Shown: positions 8,262-16,071 of the stretch, in pieces
Layout: every line of letters begins with the position of its first letter
Numbering within the stretch: the first letter of the stretch is position 1
Assembly: GCA_963696655.1 (NCBI GenBank)
Contig: CAVOLB010000045.1
Span: 1 to 64,000 of the forward strand
Length of the DNA stretch: 64,000 bases
Direction of reading: 5' to 3'
DNA from: Hypericibacter sp963696655
GTDB lineage: Bacteria > Pseudomonadota > Alphaproteobacteria > Dongiales > Dongiaceae
Program-made: the position numbers and the translations under genes
Notes under the pieces: generated by a model
What the model was told of the DNA's origin: nothing
The model's database searches: none
The model's input: only the letters and a program-made list of their open reading frames with translations

Positions 8262-8778
8262 GCCGGCCCCTGCGATCCGGATCCGCAGCGAAGCCACACG
8301 CGACATCGCCGCCATCAATGCGCTCAACCTCTTGGCCTTCGGCGGCCCTGGCGAATGGCAGATCGTCGCCCGGCTGCGCGAGGCGAAGCTGATCGCGCTC
8401 TCGCTGGTGGCCGAAGAACAGGGCCGCATTGTCGGGCATATCCTCTTCAGCTGGCTCCCCACCCGGATCGACAGTCGCGAGGTGCCGGCCGTGGCGCTGG
8501 CGCCCATGGCCGTGCATCCCGACCGCCAGCGCCGGGGCATCGGATCGCAATTGGTGCGCGAGGGCCTGAAACAACTGCCGGCGCTCGGCGCCACCGCCGT
8601 GATCGTGCTCGGCCATCCCCACTTCTATCCGCGCTTCGGCTTCTCGGCCGAGATGGCGCGTAACCTCGCCGGCCCCTTCTCGGGCGAGGCCTTCATGGCG
8701 CTGGAGCTCGAGCCGGGCGCGCTTCGGGGCGAGAACGGCAAGGTCACCTACCCCGCCGCCTTCGGCCTCAATGGCTGA
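8254..8778 (+). CDS. GNAT-family N-acetyltransferase
   Basis: A 174-residue acetyltransferase. The acetyl-CoA loop is VHPDRQRRGIGSQLVREG, and GHPHFYPRFGFSAE is the C-terminal motif of the YhbS-like branch. The start ATG 8254 lies within the last codons of folC, so the two are probably translated together. Its substrate cannot be told from sequence. Its stop touches the stop of the convergent aminotransferase with no bases between. Confidence 0.85.
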   Translation: MVEPAPAIRIRSEATRDIAAINALNLLAFGGPGEWQIVARLREAKLIALSLVAEEQGRIVGHILFSWLPTRIDSREVPAVALAPMAVHPDRQRRGIGSQLVREGLKQLPALGATAVIVLGHPHFYPRFGFSAEMARNLAGPFSGEAFMALELEPGALRGENGKVTYPAAFGLNG

Positions 8779-9960
8779 TCAGTTGGTCTTCGGCGCCGTC
8801 GCGCGGAAATGCTCCTCGGCCGCAGCGACGCCGGAGCCCGGCGCCAGGGTGGCACCCAGGTCGCGCATCGTCATCTCCGCGCCCGACAAGGCCGCCAGCA
8901 CCATCAGCTCGTTGAGTTCGCCCAGATGGCCGATGCGGAAGACTTTCCCGGTGAGCCGCGCCAGCCCGACGCCGAGCGAGAGGTTGTAGCGGCGATAGGC
9001 ATGGCGCACGAGCTCGGCGCCATCGACGCCCGGCGGCGTCCAGATCGTACTGACCGTGTCCGAATGCCATTGCGGCGCCTTGGCGACCAGCGACAGGCCC
9101 CAGGCGCCCACGGCCCGGCGCACGGCCTCGGCCATGCGATGATGGCGCGCGAAGACGTTGGGCAGCCCTTCGCCCAGCAGCAGATCGACCGACGCCCGCA
9201 AGCCCCGCAGCATCGTCATCGGCGGCGTGTAGGGGAAATAGCCGTCCCTGTTCATGCGCAGCATGTCGTCGAAGGAAAAATAGCTGCGCGGCAGCCTGGC
9301 GGTGGCCATGGCAGCCAGCACCTTCTCGCTGACCGCGACGATGGCGAGGCCCGTCGGCATCATGAAGCCCTTCTGCGAGCCGGCGACGGCGATGTCGACG
9401 CCCCATTCCTCCATGCGGAAATCGATCGACGCGATCGAGGAAACGCCGTCGACGAAGAGCAGGGCCGGGTGTTTCGCCTCGTCGAGCGCGCGGCGCACGG
9501 CGGCCACGTCCGAGGCGACGCCGGTCGCCGTCTCGTTATGCGTGACCAGCACCGCCTTGATCTTGTGGCCGCGGTCGGCCTTGAGCCGTTCGGCATAGAT
9601 CGCGACCGGGACGCCCTCGCCCCACTCGACATCGATCGCATCGACCGCCAGGCCGTGGCGCTGGCAGAGCTCGGCCCAGAGCTGGCTGAAGAGTCCGAAG
9701 CGCGAGGCCAGCACGCCGTCGCCGGGTGAAAGCGTGTTGGTGATGGCCGCCTCCCAGCCGCCGGTGCCAGTCCCGGCGAACACCAGCACTTGGCCGGTCT
9801 TCGTCTGGAAGACCTTCTTCAGATCGGCGAACAGCGGCAGGGTGAAATCCGGGACGTCGGGAGCTCGCTGATCTTCCTGGGCACCGCCCATCGCACGGCG
9901 AACCGTCTCGGGCATATTGGTGGGACCGGGAATGAACAGAAAATTGCGACCCGCCGACAT
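8779..9960 (-). CDS. Class V aminotransferase, serine-glyoxylate/alanine-glyoxylate type
   Basis: PLP-dependent aminotransferase of 393 residues. It opens with FIPGPTNMPETV, has the FAGTGTGGWEAA phosphate-binding segment, the FVDGVSSIASIDFRMEEW aspartate strand and the PLP lysine in AGSQKGFMMPTG. The end holds FRIGHLGELNE. This pattern is that of serine-glyoxylate (SgaA) and alanine-glyoxylate aminotransferases; which amino donor is used cannot be told. ATG at 9960 follows GGGAG by eight bases and is preferred over GTG 9966. It lies between folC and trxA and seems an insertion in an otherwise conserved neighbourhood. Confidence 0.85.
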   Translation of the reverse strand: MSAGRNFLFIPGPTNMPETVRRAMGGAQEDQRAPDVPDFTLPLFADLKKVFQTKTGQVLVFAGTGTGGWEAAITNTLSPGDGVLASRFGLFSQLWAELCQRHGLAVDAIDVEWGEGVPVAIYAERLKADRGHKIKAVLVTHNETATGVASDVAAVRRALDEAKHPALLFVDGVSSIASIDFRMEEWGVDIAVAGSQKGFMMPTGLAIVAVSEKVLAAMATARLPRSYFSFDDMLRMNRDGYFPYTPPMTMLRGLRASVDLLLGEGLPNVFARHHRMAEAVRRAVGAWGLSLVAKAPQWHSDTVSTIWTPPGVDGAELVRHAYRRYNLSLGVGLARLTGKVFRIGHLGELNELMVLAALSGAEMTMRDLGATLAPGSGVAAAEEHFRATAPKTN

Positions 9961-10203
9961 CGTCACTCTCCCTGTCAGGCCAGCGCCTGATTCGATCTCG
10001 AACCCACCGGCAAAATGCCGGCGTCGCCGGATCGGATTTCGATCCTAGGGGTGCGACGCGCGAAGCCACCGCATGGAATCGCTGTGGATGGACAATTGGC
10101 CGCAGCGACCGCTCCCTTTCATGACTGGCCGATCAGAAAAGGGAGCGGGTGGAGGGGATGAAATGGATTTCCTTGTGCTCGGATCGTCGCAATCTTGCGC
10201 CCG

Positions 10204-11517
10204 TCATGTCAGCGAAGCCAATCCACGGACGCGCTCGGATACGGCCCTCCTCACGGAATCGTGGATGAACGCGGGGAAACGGGCCGGCAGTTCTTCTTGT
10301 ACCCGTTCCAAGGCGCCATCGGCAGCGGCGACGACTTCCTCGATCGCGGCCGAGGCAATCGCCCTGGGCAGGCCGGCGGCTTGCGCCGTTTGCATGAAAT
10401 GCCGCCCGTGGATGCCGTCGATCCGGTAGTGATTCTTCTCGCCCACGGCCATCGCCAGCTTCATCTGCTTGCGCTCGATCTGCCGTGCATCCAGGCTCGG
10501 TTGCGCCGTGAGCACGTCATAGAGCGGCGTCAGGCTGTAGCTGCCGCCCGGCCCGAGGAAGATGCTGAAATTCTTGGCATGCCCGTCCGTGGCGCCAATC
10601 AGCCAGAACAGGATCTGCGCCTTGAATACGGTCTTGCGGTCTTCGTCGGGCGTGTCGCTGCCCTTGAGCAGGTCGAGGATGTCGACGAGTCCCGGCCCGC
10701 CATCGCTCTGATATTTCCGGCTGGGCGGCACCGAAAGCGCCTGACAGCAATCCTCCTGTGGCAAGCGCAGCAGGCGCCCGTCGCGCGTCCAGCGCCGGTC
10801 GAAGCGCTCGATCACGAGCGCCTTGGTCTTGCCGAAGGTCTCGATGGTCGCACTGTTGACAGGCAGGCCGAAAGCCGCAAGCAGTCTGAGACAATAGAAT
10901 TCGTTTTCGACGCTGTTCGACAGATCGATGCCGTTCGGCAGTTCGCCGATCTGGGGTTTCAGAATATGCGTTGTCGGGGTCGTGCCGAGCGGCTTGCGCC
11001 AGCGCTTGCCATCCCAGAGCAGCGCGGTCTTTTCCTGCGCACCTGCGATCGAGATGCGGAAATCCTTGTCTCGCGAAAGGCCGAGCGGAGCTTGCGCAAG
11101 ATTGCGCAGCAGCTTTTCGACGGCCGCAGCGTCGACAGGCTCGCCTTCGATCCTGGGAGTGGGGTCAACGACGACGTCGTCTCCTGCGATGAATTGAAGC
11201 GCACCGACACAGTCGCGCCCGATCGCCGCGAGCAGGCTGTAGGCATCGCTGCCTTCGGCGCCCACTTGCTCGGCGATAAGGCGGCGCAGCGCCTCGGAAT
11301 CGGGGAGCAGATTCTCAAACACTGCCGAGACCGGCTCGCCGCGATAGGCGTCCTCGCGAAGCGGCAGCGAAAGAGACACCGGAATGGCGCTCTTCCAGCC
11401 CAGCCAGCTTTCATCGTACTGGAAGCTGACCGCGCCGCTGGGCTCCTTGAGCAGCTGCCCGACGAGGCGGTTGTTCAGATAGATGCGCAGCGGCGCATGC
11501 CGCTTGCGGCGCGGCAT
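10204..11517 (-). CDS. hipA: HipA-family serine/threonine kinase toxin
   Basis: Toxin of a HipBA pair, a kinase that in E. coli phosphorylates GltX and drives persistence. It has the N-terminal FENLLPDSEALR region, the SIAGAQEKTALL activation segment that contains the autophosphorylated serine, and the catalytic GATDGHAKNFSI and LTPLYDVLTA motifs (aspartates of the HipA active site). It encodes 437 residues from ATG 11517, whose A is the last base of the hipB stop codon, so the toxin is translated from the antitoxin message. Target is unknown. Confidence 0.9.
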   Translation of the reverse strand: MPRRKRHAPLRIYLNNRLVGQLLKEPSGAVSFQYDESWLGWKSAIPVSLSLPLREDAYRGEPVSAVFENLLPDSEALRRLIAEQVGAEGSDAYSLLAAIGRDCVGALQFIAGDDVVVDPTPRIEGEPVDAAAVEKLLRNLAQAPLGLSRDKDFRISIAGAQEKTALLWDGKRWRKPLGTTPTTHILKPQIGELPNGIDLSNSVENEFYCLRLLAAFGLPVNSATIETFGKTKALVIERFDRRWTRDGRLLRLPQEDCCQALSVPPSRKYQSDGGPGLVDILDLLKGSDTPDEDRKTVFKAQILFWLIGATDGHAKNFSIFLGPGGSYSLTPLYDVLTAQPSLDARQIERKQMKLAMAVGEKNHYRIDGIHGRHFMQTAQAAGLPRAIASAAIEEVVAAADGALERVQEELPARFPAFIHDSVRRAVSERVRGLASLT

Positions 11518-11774
11518 CAGAACAACGCCTCGATGGCGGCGTGCTGCCCTTGGGTTCGCGGTGCGACCCGGAACTCCAGACTGAGTGCGGCCAGCACCGA
11601 AAGGATCGTATCGATCTTCGTGGCCGGATTGCCGGCCTCGATCAGGGAAATGGTTTCCTGGCGCAGCCCGGCCTTCTCGCCAAGCTGCGTCTGATTCCAC
11701 CCGCGTTTTCTGCGGGCGTTACGGATGACGTTCCCGATCTGCTTCGGGTTGCGGGCGAGGTCTAGATCCATCAT
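11517..11774 (-). CDS. hipB: HipB-family helix-turn-helix antitoxin
   Basis: An 85-residue Xre/HipB-type DNA-binding protein. The helix-turn-helix spans roughly residues 12-55 (IRNARRKRGWNQTQLGEKAG then QETISLIEAG). It should neutralise HipA and repress its own promoter. Two tandem ATG codons (11774 and 11771) are possible starts with no strong ribosome site. The upstream region is much richer in A and T than the rest of the window and carries a palindrome. Confidence 0.9.
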   Translation of the reverse strand: MMDLDLARNPKQIGNVIRNARRKRGWNQTQLGEKAGLRQETISLIEAGNPATKIDTILSVLAALSLEFRVAPRTQGQHAAIEALF

Positions 11775-11791
11775 CAGGTTATTATGATCTG

Positions 11792-11818
11792 AATCCGATA
11801 AAATGACAATATCGGATT
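11792..11818. promoter_or_regulatory. Candidate HipB operator
   Basis: AATCCGAT at 11792-11799 and ATCGGATT at 11811-11818 are exact inverted repeats 11 bases apart, starting 18 bases upstream of hipB. The ATCC...GGAT core resembles the TATCC-N8-GGATA operators of E. coli HipB. The surrounding AT-rich stretch to 11845 would hold the promoter. Confidence 0.6.
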
Positions 11819-11937
11819 TAACACATATATTAATATTATGCGTTAATGACGATAAACCGCAACCTGTGCGAACGGACGCATATGCCCCTCTTCGCGGGCG
11901 GAAGGAGGCAAAGGAGGAGACGTCGCTGTATCCCCCG

Positions 11938-11977
11938 GAAAAACAAAAAGACCGCTCTCCTTTCAGGAGAGCGGTCT
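11938..11977 (-). terminator. Intrinsic terminator downstream of trxA
   Basis: A perfect 13-base stem (arms 11949-11961 and 11965-11977, three-base loop TTC) is followed on the minus strand by CTTTTTGTTTTT. It lies 36 bases past the trxA stop and is the clearest factor-independent terminator in the window. Confidence 0.9.
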
Positions 11978-12012
11978 CGATATCTCGAAAGACGAGTTTG
12001 TGATCGTGCCGG

Positions 12013-12333
12013 TCAGATGACCAATTCGACCCACTCGGAGAGCTTGTTCTTCGGCAGGGCGCCGATCTTGGTGGCGGCCACCTGGCCGTCCTTGAACAGC
12101 ATCAGCGTCGGAATGCCCCGCACGCCATATTTGCGCGGCGTGTTCGGGTTCTCGTCGATGTTGATCTTCGCGATGGTGACGCGACCGTTCATGCTGGTCG
12201 CGATCTCCTCGAGCGCCGGCGCGATCATCTTGCAAGGGCCGCACCATTCCGCCCAGAAATCCACCAGCACGGGGCCGGGCGCCTTGAGCACGTCGCTGTC
12301 GAAGCTCGCGTCGGAAACCTTGGTTGTGGACAT
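12013..12333 (-). CDS. trxA: Thioredoxin
   Basis: Small cytoplasmic disulfide reductase of 106 residues. The active site is WCGPC (Cys31, Cys34), with the cis-proline in RGIPTLMLF. ATG 12333 has AGGGAG five bases upstream and is preferred over GTG 12339. In many alphaproteobacteria trxA follows addA as it does here; a 237-base gap with hairpins separates them, so trxA probably has its own promoter. Confidence 0.96.
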   Translation of the reverse strand: MSTTKVSDASFDSDVLKAPGPVLVDFWAEWCGPCKMIAPALEEIATSMNGRVTIAKINIDENPNTPRKYGVRGIPTLMLFKDGQVAATKIGALPKNKLSEWVELVI

Positions 12334-12461
12334 AAACACTCCCTAACGGGTGGGGCGGCCTTGTGGGGAAAGATTAAGCCGCCCGGACCTCAGACTCGAC
12401 GCAAAACTTAGGAACCGGCCGGTTCAGCGTCAAGCCGCGCGTGGTCGGCGGAGAGCCTGAT

Positions 12462-12569
12462 CGCCTCAAGTCGAATCGACTTGAGGCGTGAATCAGCCTC
12501 TCTAGCTATTTGAATCAGAGCAAGATTCACGAATCAGCTTGATTCAAGCTGATTCGACCTTGCTCTGGG
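12462..12569. repeat. Nested palindromes with repeated GAATCA words
   Basis: A near-perfect 27-base palindrome (CGCCTCAAGTCGA arm, 12462-12488) is followed by a second one at 12531-12555 (GAATCAGCTTG arms). The second is enclosed by AGAGCAAG near 12517 and CTTGCTCT near 12560. The word TGAATCAG or CGAATCAG occurs three times between 12489 and 12538. It lies immediately after the addA stop and before the trxA promoter region. Confidence 0.65.
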
Positions 12570-12570
12570 A

Positions 12571-15500
12571 TCATGGCAGATGCGCGTCGAGGAGCTCGTC
12601 CGGTAACCGCATCAGCAACGGGGTCTCTGTCCAGAGCAGGTGGCAAGCGATTGGCAAGCCGGGGTAAATGCCCGCCAGCAGCGCGCGGTAGGCGGCCATC
12701 TGGCGCAAATAAGCCACCGGCACCTCGTCGAGACTCGAGGCCGGCGGCCGGTTGGTCTTGAAATCGACGATCCAGACACCGCTCGCATCGACGGCGAAGC
12801 GATCGATCTGACCGGCGATGGCAAGGCTCTTCCCGTGCCGGCCGACCACCTCGCCGGCGATGGGCTGCTCGGCGCGGGCGCTCGGCGACCAGATCGGCGC
12901 CAGCTCGGGCCGCGCCAGCAGATCGAGCACGCGCGTCAGAATCTCATCGCGCGCCGCCGGATCGAGTCCATAGAGCGAGCGCTTCAACAATTGCTGCGCG
13001 GCCGCTTTGCGTCGCGACGGCGCGATCTCCGGCAGGCTTTGCAGCAGGCGATGGATCAGCAGGCCGCGTCCGAAGCGCGTCGCCTGCGCGTCGCCCGGAC
13101 GCAGCGGCGACAGCAGGCCCGGTTCGGCCACCGCGGGTCGCGACGGCGCCACCGGCCGCCAGGGCTCGGGCTCGCGCGCCACCGGCTGGCGCAGCGAGTC
13201 GGGCGGCGGCGGCGGAACCAGCACCAGCGTCCCTTGCGCCCTCGCCTTGTCGGGTGCCGCGGTCGAGGCGGCGGCAATGGCGCGGCTCGGGCCCTGCCAG
13301 CCCTCCGGCCGCGCTTCGGCCGGCGCGAAGCTCAACGCCTCGCCCTTATCCGCCAGGGTCGTCACCAGATGCTCATACCAGCTCAAGGGCTGGCCGCTCT
13401 TGCGCGAATCCCAGCCGCAGAGATAGAGCCGGTCGGCGGCGCGCGTCAGGCCGACATAGAGCAGCCGGCGATATTCGTCCGCCTGGGCCGCGTCGCGATG
13501 CGCGCGCGCCGCGGTCGCCAGTTTCTCGTCGAAGCCCTTGCGCCGCACCCAGAGCGGCAAGGCGGTATCGCCTTCGCCCGACCAGAGAATGCGCTCGGTC
13601 TGCTTGGGGACCTGCGCCGTGTCCGGCAGGATCACGATCGGCGCCTCCAGGCCCTTGGCGCCATGCACCGTCATGATGCGCACCTGGCCCGCGCTCCCGG
13701 GTTCGTTGGACTCCTGGTCCAGGTCGCGCTTGACCTCGATCGAGCCCGCCTCGAGCCAGGCGAGGAAGCCCTGCAGCGAGGGCGGATGGCTGCGGCCGTG
13801 ATCGAGGGCCAGGCGCAGGAATTCCTCGATCGGATCGGCCGCATCCGGCCCCAGCCGCGCCAGCATGCGCCTGCGCCCGCCCCGCGCACCGAGAATCTCG
13901 GCATAGAGCTCGAAGGGCGGCAGGAAATCGACATGGGCGAGGAGGTCGGCCAGGAGCGCATGGGCCGCGGCGAATTTCGGCCGCAGGCCCGCGCGTTCGG
14001 CCAGGCTGCGCCAGAGCGTCTGCGTGCCCCGATCATGCGCCAGATCGAACAGCGCCTCCTCGTCGAGCCCGACCAGCGAGCTCTTCAGCACCGTCGCCAG
14101 CGTGAGATCGTCTTCGGGCATCAGCAGGAAGTGCCCCAGCGCCATCAGGTCCATGACGGCGATATGCTCGTCGAGCTTGAGGCGGTCGATTCCGGCGACC
14201 TCGACATTCTTGTCCTTGAGCTCGCGCACCAGCTCTTCGACGAAGGCGTTGCGGCGGCGCACCAGCACCAGGATGTCGCCCGCCCGCACCTTGCGGCCCC
14301 GCGAGGGCAGCTCGTCATGGCCGATCATCTCGGCGATGCGCGCCGCCAATGTCCGCGCGAGGCGCGCGCGCGGCAGATCGACATCGTCGACCACCGTCGG
14401 CAGGCTCCAGGCTTCCGGCTCCTCGCCCTTGATCTCGACCGCGATCGGCCAGAGCTCGACCCTTCCGCCTTGTCCGGGCCGGGCCGAGATATGCGCGACC
14501 GTCTCGCCGGGCGGGGCGACGCCGGCCGCGGCCTGCGGGTCGGCGAAGACCGTGTCGATCGCTTCCAGCACGGTCGGCACCGAACGGAAGGAGACATGCA
14601 AGGGCTCGTCGAGCAGCACCTCCTTCACCTCGTTCAGCTTGGCGCGGAAATGCTCGCGCATGCGCCGGAAGCCTTCCGGATCGGCACGCTGGAAGCTGTA
14701 GATCGACTGCTTGGCATCGCCGACGGCGAAGAGCGTGCGCGGTGTCGCGCGCGTCTCCCAATTGGCGAAGAACTCGTCGGCGATCGAGGCGACGATGTCC
14801 CACTGCTCCGGGCTCGTGTCCTGCGCCTCGTCGATCAGGATATGGTCGATGCCGCCATCGAGCTTGTAGAGGACCCAGGGCGCCAGGCCCGGGCGGCGCA
14901 GCAGGTCGCGCGTCAGCACGATGAGATCGTCATAATCGAGCGCCGCCATGTCGCGCTTGCGCTGCGCATAGCCGAGAAGCACGGCGCGGCCCAGGGTCAG
15001 CAGCGCCTCGGTCGCGGTCGCGATCTCGGCGGCGTTGAGCCGCTCGCCCAGCTGCACCAGGCGATCCTGCTCGGCCGTCAGCGCCTCGGCCGAGCCCGGC
15101 AGCGCGTCCTCGCCGGCCTTGGTGATGAGCTTCGCGCGCGGCGAGCCGCTGCCCGTGAAGAAGACGCCGCGATAGAGATCGAAGCCCGCGAGCCGCGCCG
15201 CTTCGTCGCCGGCCAGCCAGTCGGCCAGGATCGGTGCCTGGGCCTTGTCGGTCTTGCCGCCCAGGCTCAGCGCCTCGGCCGCGCGCGTCAGACCGGCACG
15301 ATCGAAGGCGCCCTCGGCGACCGCGGCCGCCATGAGCGAATCGATCGTGTCGTCGGGCTTCAGCCGCAGACGCTGGCGCAGCCGCTTGACCGCGGCTCCC
15401 AACCCGCCGGTGCCGGCGGCCAGGGCCTCGAGCCGGCGGCGTTCGATCATCAGCTTCTGCAGGAGCTCGTCGAACTCGGCCTCGCTGCCGACGCGCTCGG

Positions 15501-16071
15501 TCACCGCGCCCAGCGCTCTCGCGAGCGCGGGATCGCGCCCTGCCCTCGCGTCAGACAGCACCTCTTCGCGCAAGGCCGCGCGCAGGGCTTCCGCGTCGCG
15601 TTCCTCGAGCACGGTGAAATGCGGCGCGATGCCGGCCTCGACCGGGAAGCGCGCCAGGAGCGACTGGCAGAAGGCATGGATCGTCTCGATCCGCATGCCG
15701 CCCGGCGCGTCGAGCAGCTTGGCGAAGAGCTGCTTCGCCTTGTCCTGCAGCTCGGTCGTGGCGACTTGCGGCGTGAGCTCGGTGAGCGCCTTGCGCAAGG
15801 CCTCGGGATTCGACGCGGCCCAGCTCGCGAGCGTGGCGTCGATGCGATTGCGCATCTCGGCCGCAGCCGCGCGCGTGTAGGTCAAACAGAGGATCCTGGT
15901 CGGCGGCACGCCGTCGAGCAGGAGCCGGAGCAGCCGGTCCACCAAGAGCTTGGTCTTGCCACTGCCGGCGGACGCGCTGACCCAGGCCGAGTGCCGCGGA
16001 TCGGCGGCCCGCGCCTGCGCCTCGCTGGCGAGCCTGATCGGATCCTGCGGGCCGATCCCGGCGCGGTTCAT
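12571..16071 (-). CDS. addA: AddA subunit of AddAB helicase-nuclease
   Basis: UvrD-like helicase and nuclease that processes double-strand breaks for RecA loading, the functional equivalent of RecBCD. Walker A is ASAGSGKT at residues 33-40, then TYTRAAAAEM, DEAQDTS, GDAKQSIYSFQ, TVHGAKGLE and the motif VI LYVGLTRAADRL. The C-terminal RecB-like nuclease has WIVDFKTNRP. ATG 16071 gives 1166 residues and overlaps the addB stop as ATGA. The open frame extends upstream to 16989 only because addB is GC-rich; that extension is not coding. Confidence 0.95.
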   Translation of the reverse strand: MNRAGIGPQDPIRLASEAQARAADPRHSAWVSASAGSGKTKLLVDRLLRLLLDGVPPTRILCLTYTRAAAAEMRNRIDATLASWAASNPEALRKALTELTPQVATTELQDKAKQLFAKLLDAPGGMRIETIHAFCQSLLARFPVEAGIAPHFTVLEERDAEALRAALREEVLSDARAGRDPALARALGAVTERVGSEAEFDELLQKLMIERRRLEALAAGTGGLGAAVKRLRQRLRLKPDDTIDSLMAAAVAEGAFDRAGLTRAAEALSLGGKTDKAQAPILADWLAGDEAARLAGFDLYRGVFFTGSGSPRAKLITKAGEDALPGSAEALTAEQDRLVQLGERLNAAEIATATEALLTLGRAVLLGYAQRKRDMAALDYDDLIVLTRDLLRRPGLAPWVLYKLDGGIDHILIDEAQDTSPEQWDIVASIADEFFANWETRATPRTLFAVGDAKQSIYSFQRADPEGFRRMREHFRAKLNEVKEVLLDEPLHVSFRSVPTVLEAIDTVFADPQAAAGVAPPGETVAHISARPGQGGRVELWPIAVEIKGEEPEAWSLPTVVDDVDLPRARLARTLAARIAEMIGHDELPSRGRKVRAGDILVLVRRRNAFVEELVRELKDKNVEVAGIDRLKLDEHIAVMDLMALGHFLLMPEDDLTLATVLKSSLVGLDEEALFDLAHDRGTQTLWRSLAERAGLRPKFAAAHALLADLLAHVDFLPPFELYAEILGARGGRRRMLARLGPDAADPIEEFLRLALDHGRSHPPSLQGFLAWLEAGSIEVKRDLDQESNEPGSAGQVRIMTVHGAKGLEAPIVILPDTAQVPKQTERILWSGEGDTALPLWVRRKGFDEKLATAARAHRDAAQADEYRRLLYVGLTRAADRLYLCGWDSRKSGQPLSWYEHLVTTLADKGEALSFAPAEARPEGWQGPSRAIAAASTAAPDKARAQGTLVLVPPPPPDSLRQPVAREPEPWRPVAPSRPAVAEPGLLSPLRPGDAQATRFGRGLLIHRLLQSLPEIAPSRRKAAAQQLLKRSLYGLDPAARDEILTRVLDLLARPELAPIWSPSARAEQPIAGEVVGRHGKSLAIAGQIDRFAVDASGVWIVDFKTNRPPASSLDEVPVAYLRQMAAYRALLAGIYPGLPIACHLLWTETPLLMRLPDELLDAHLP

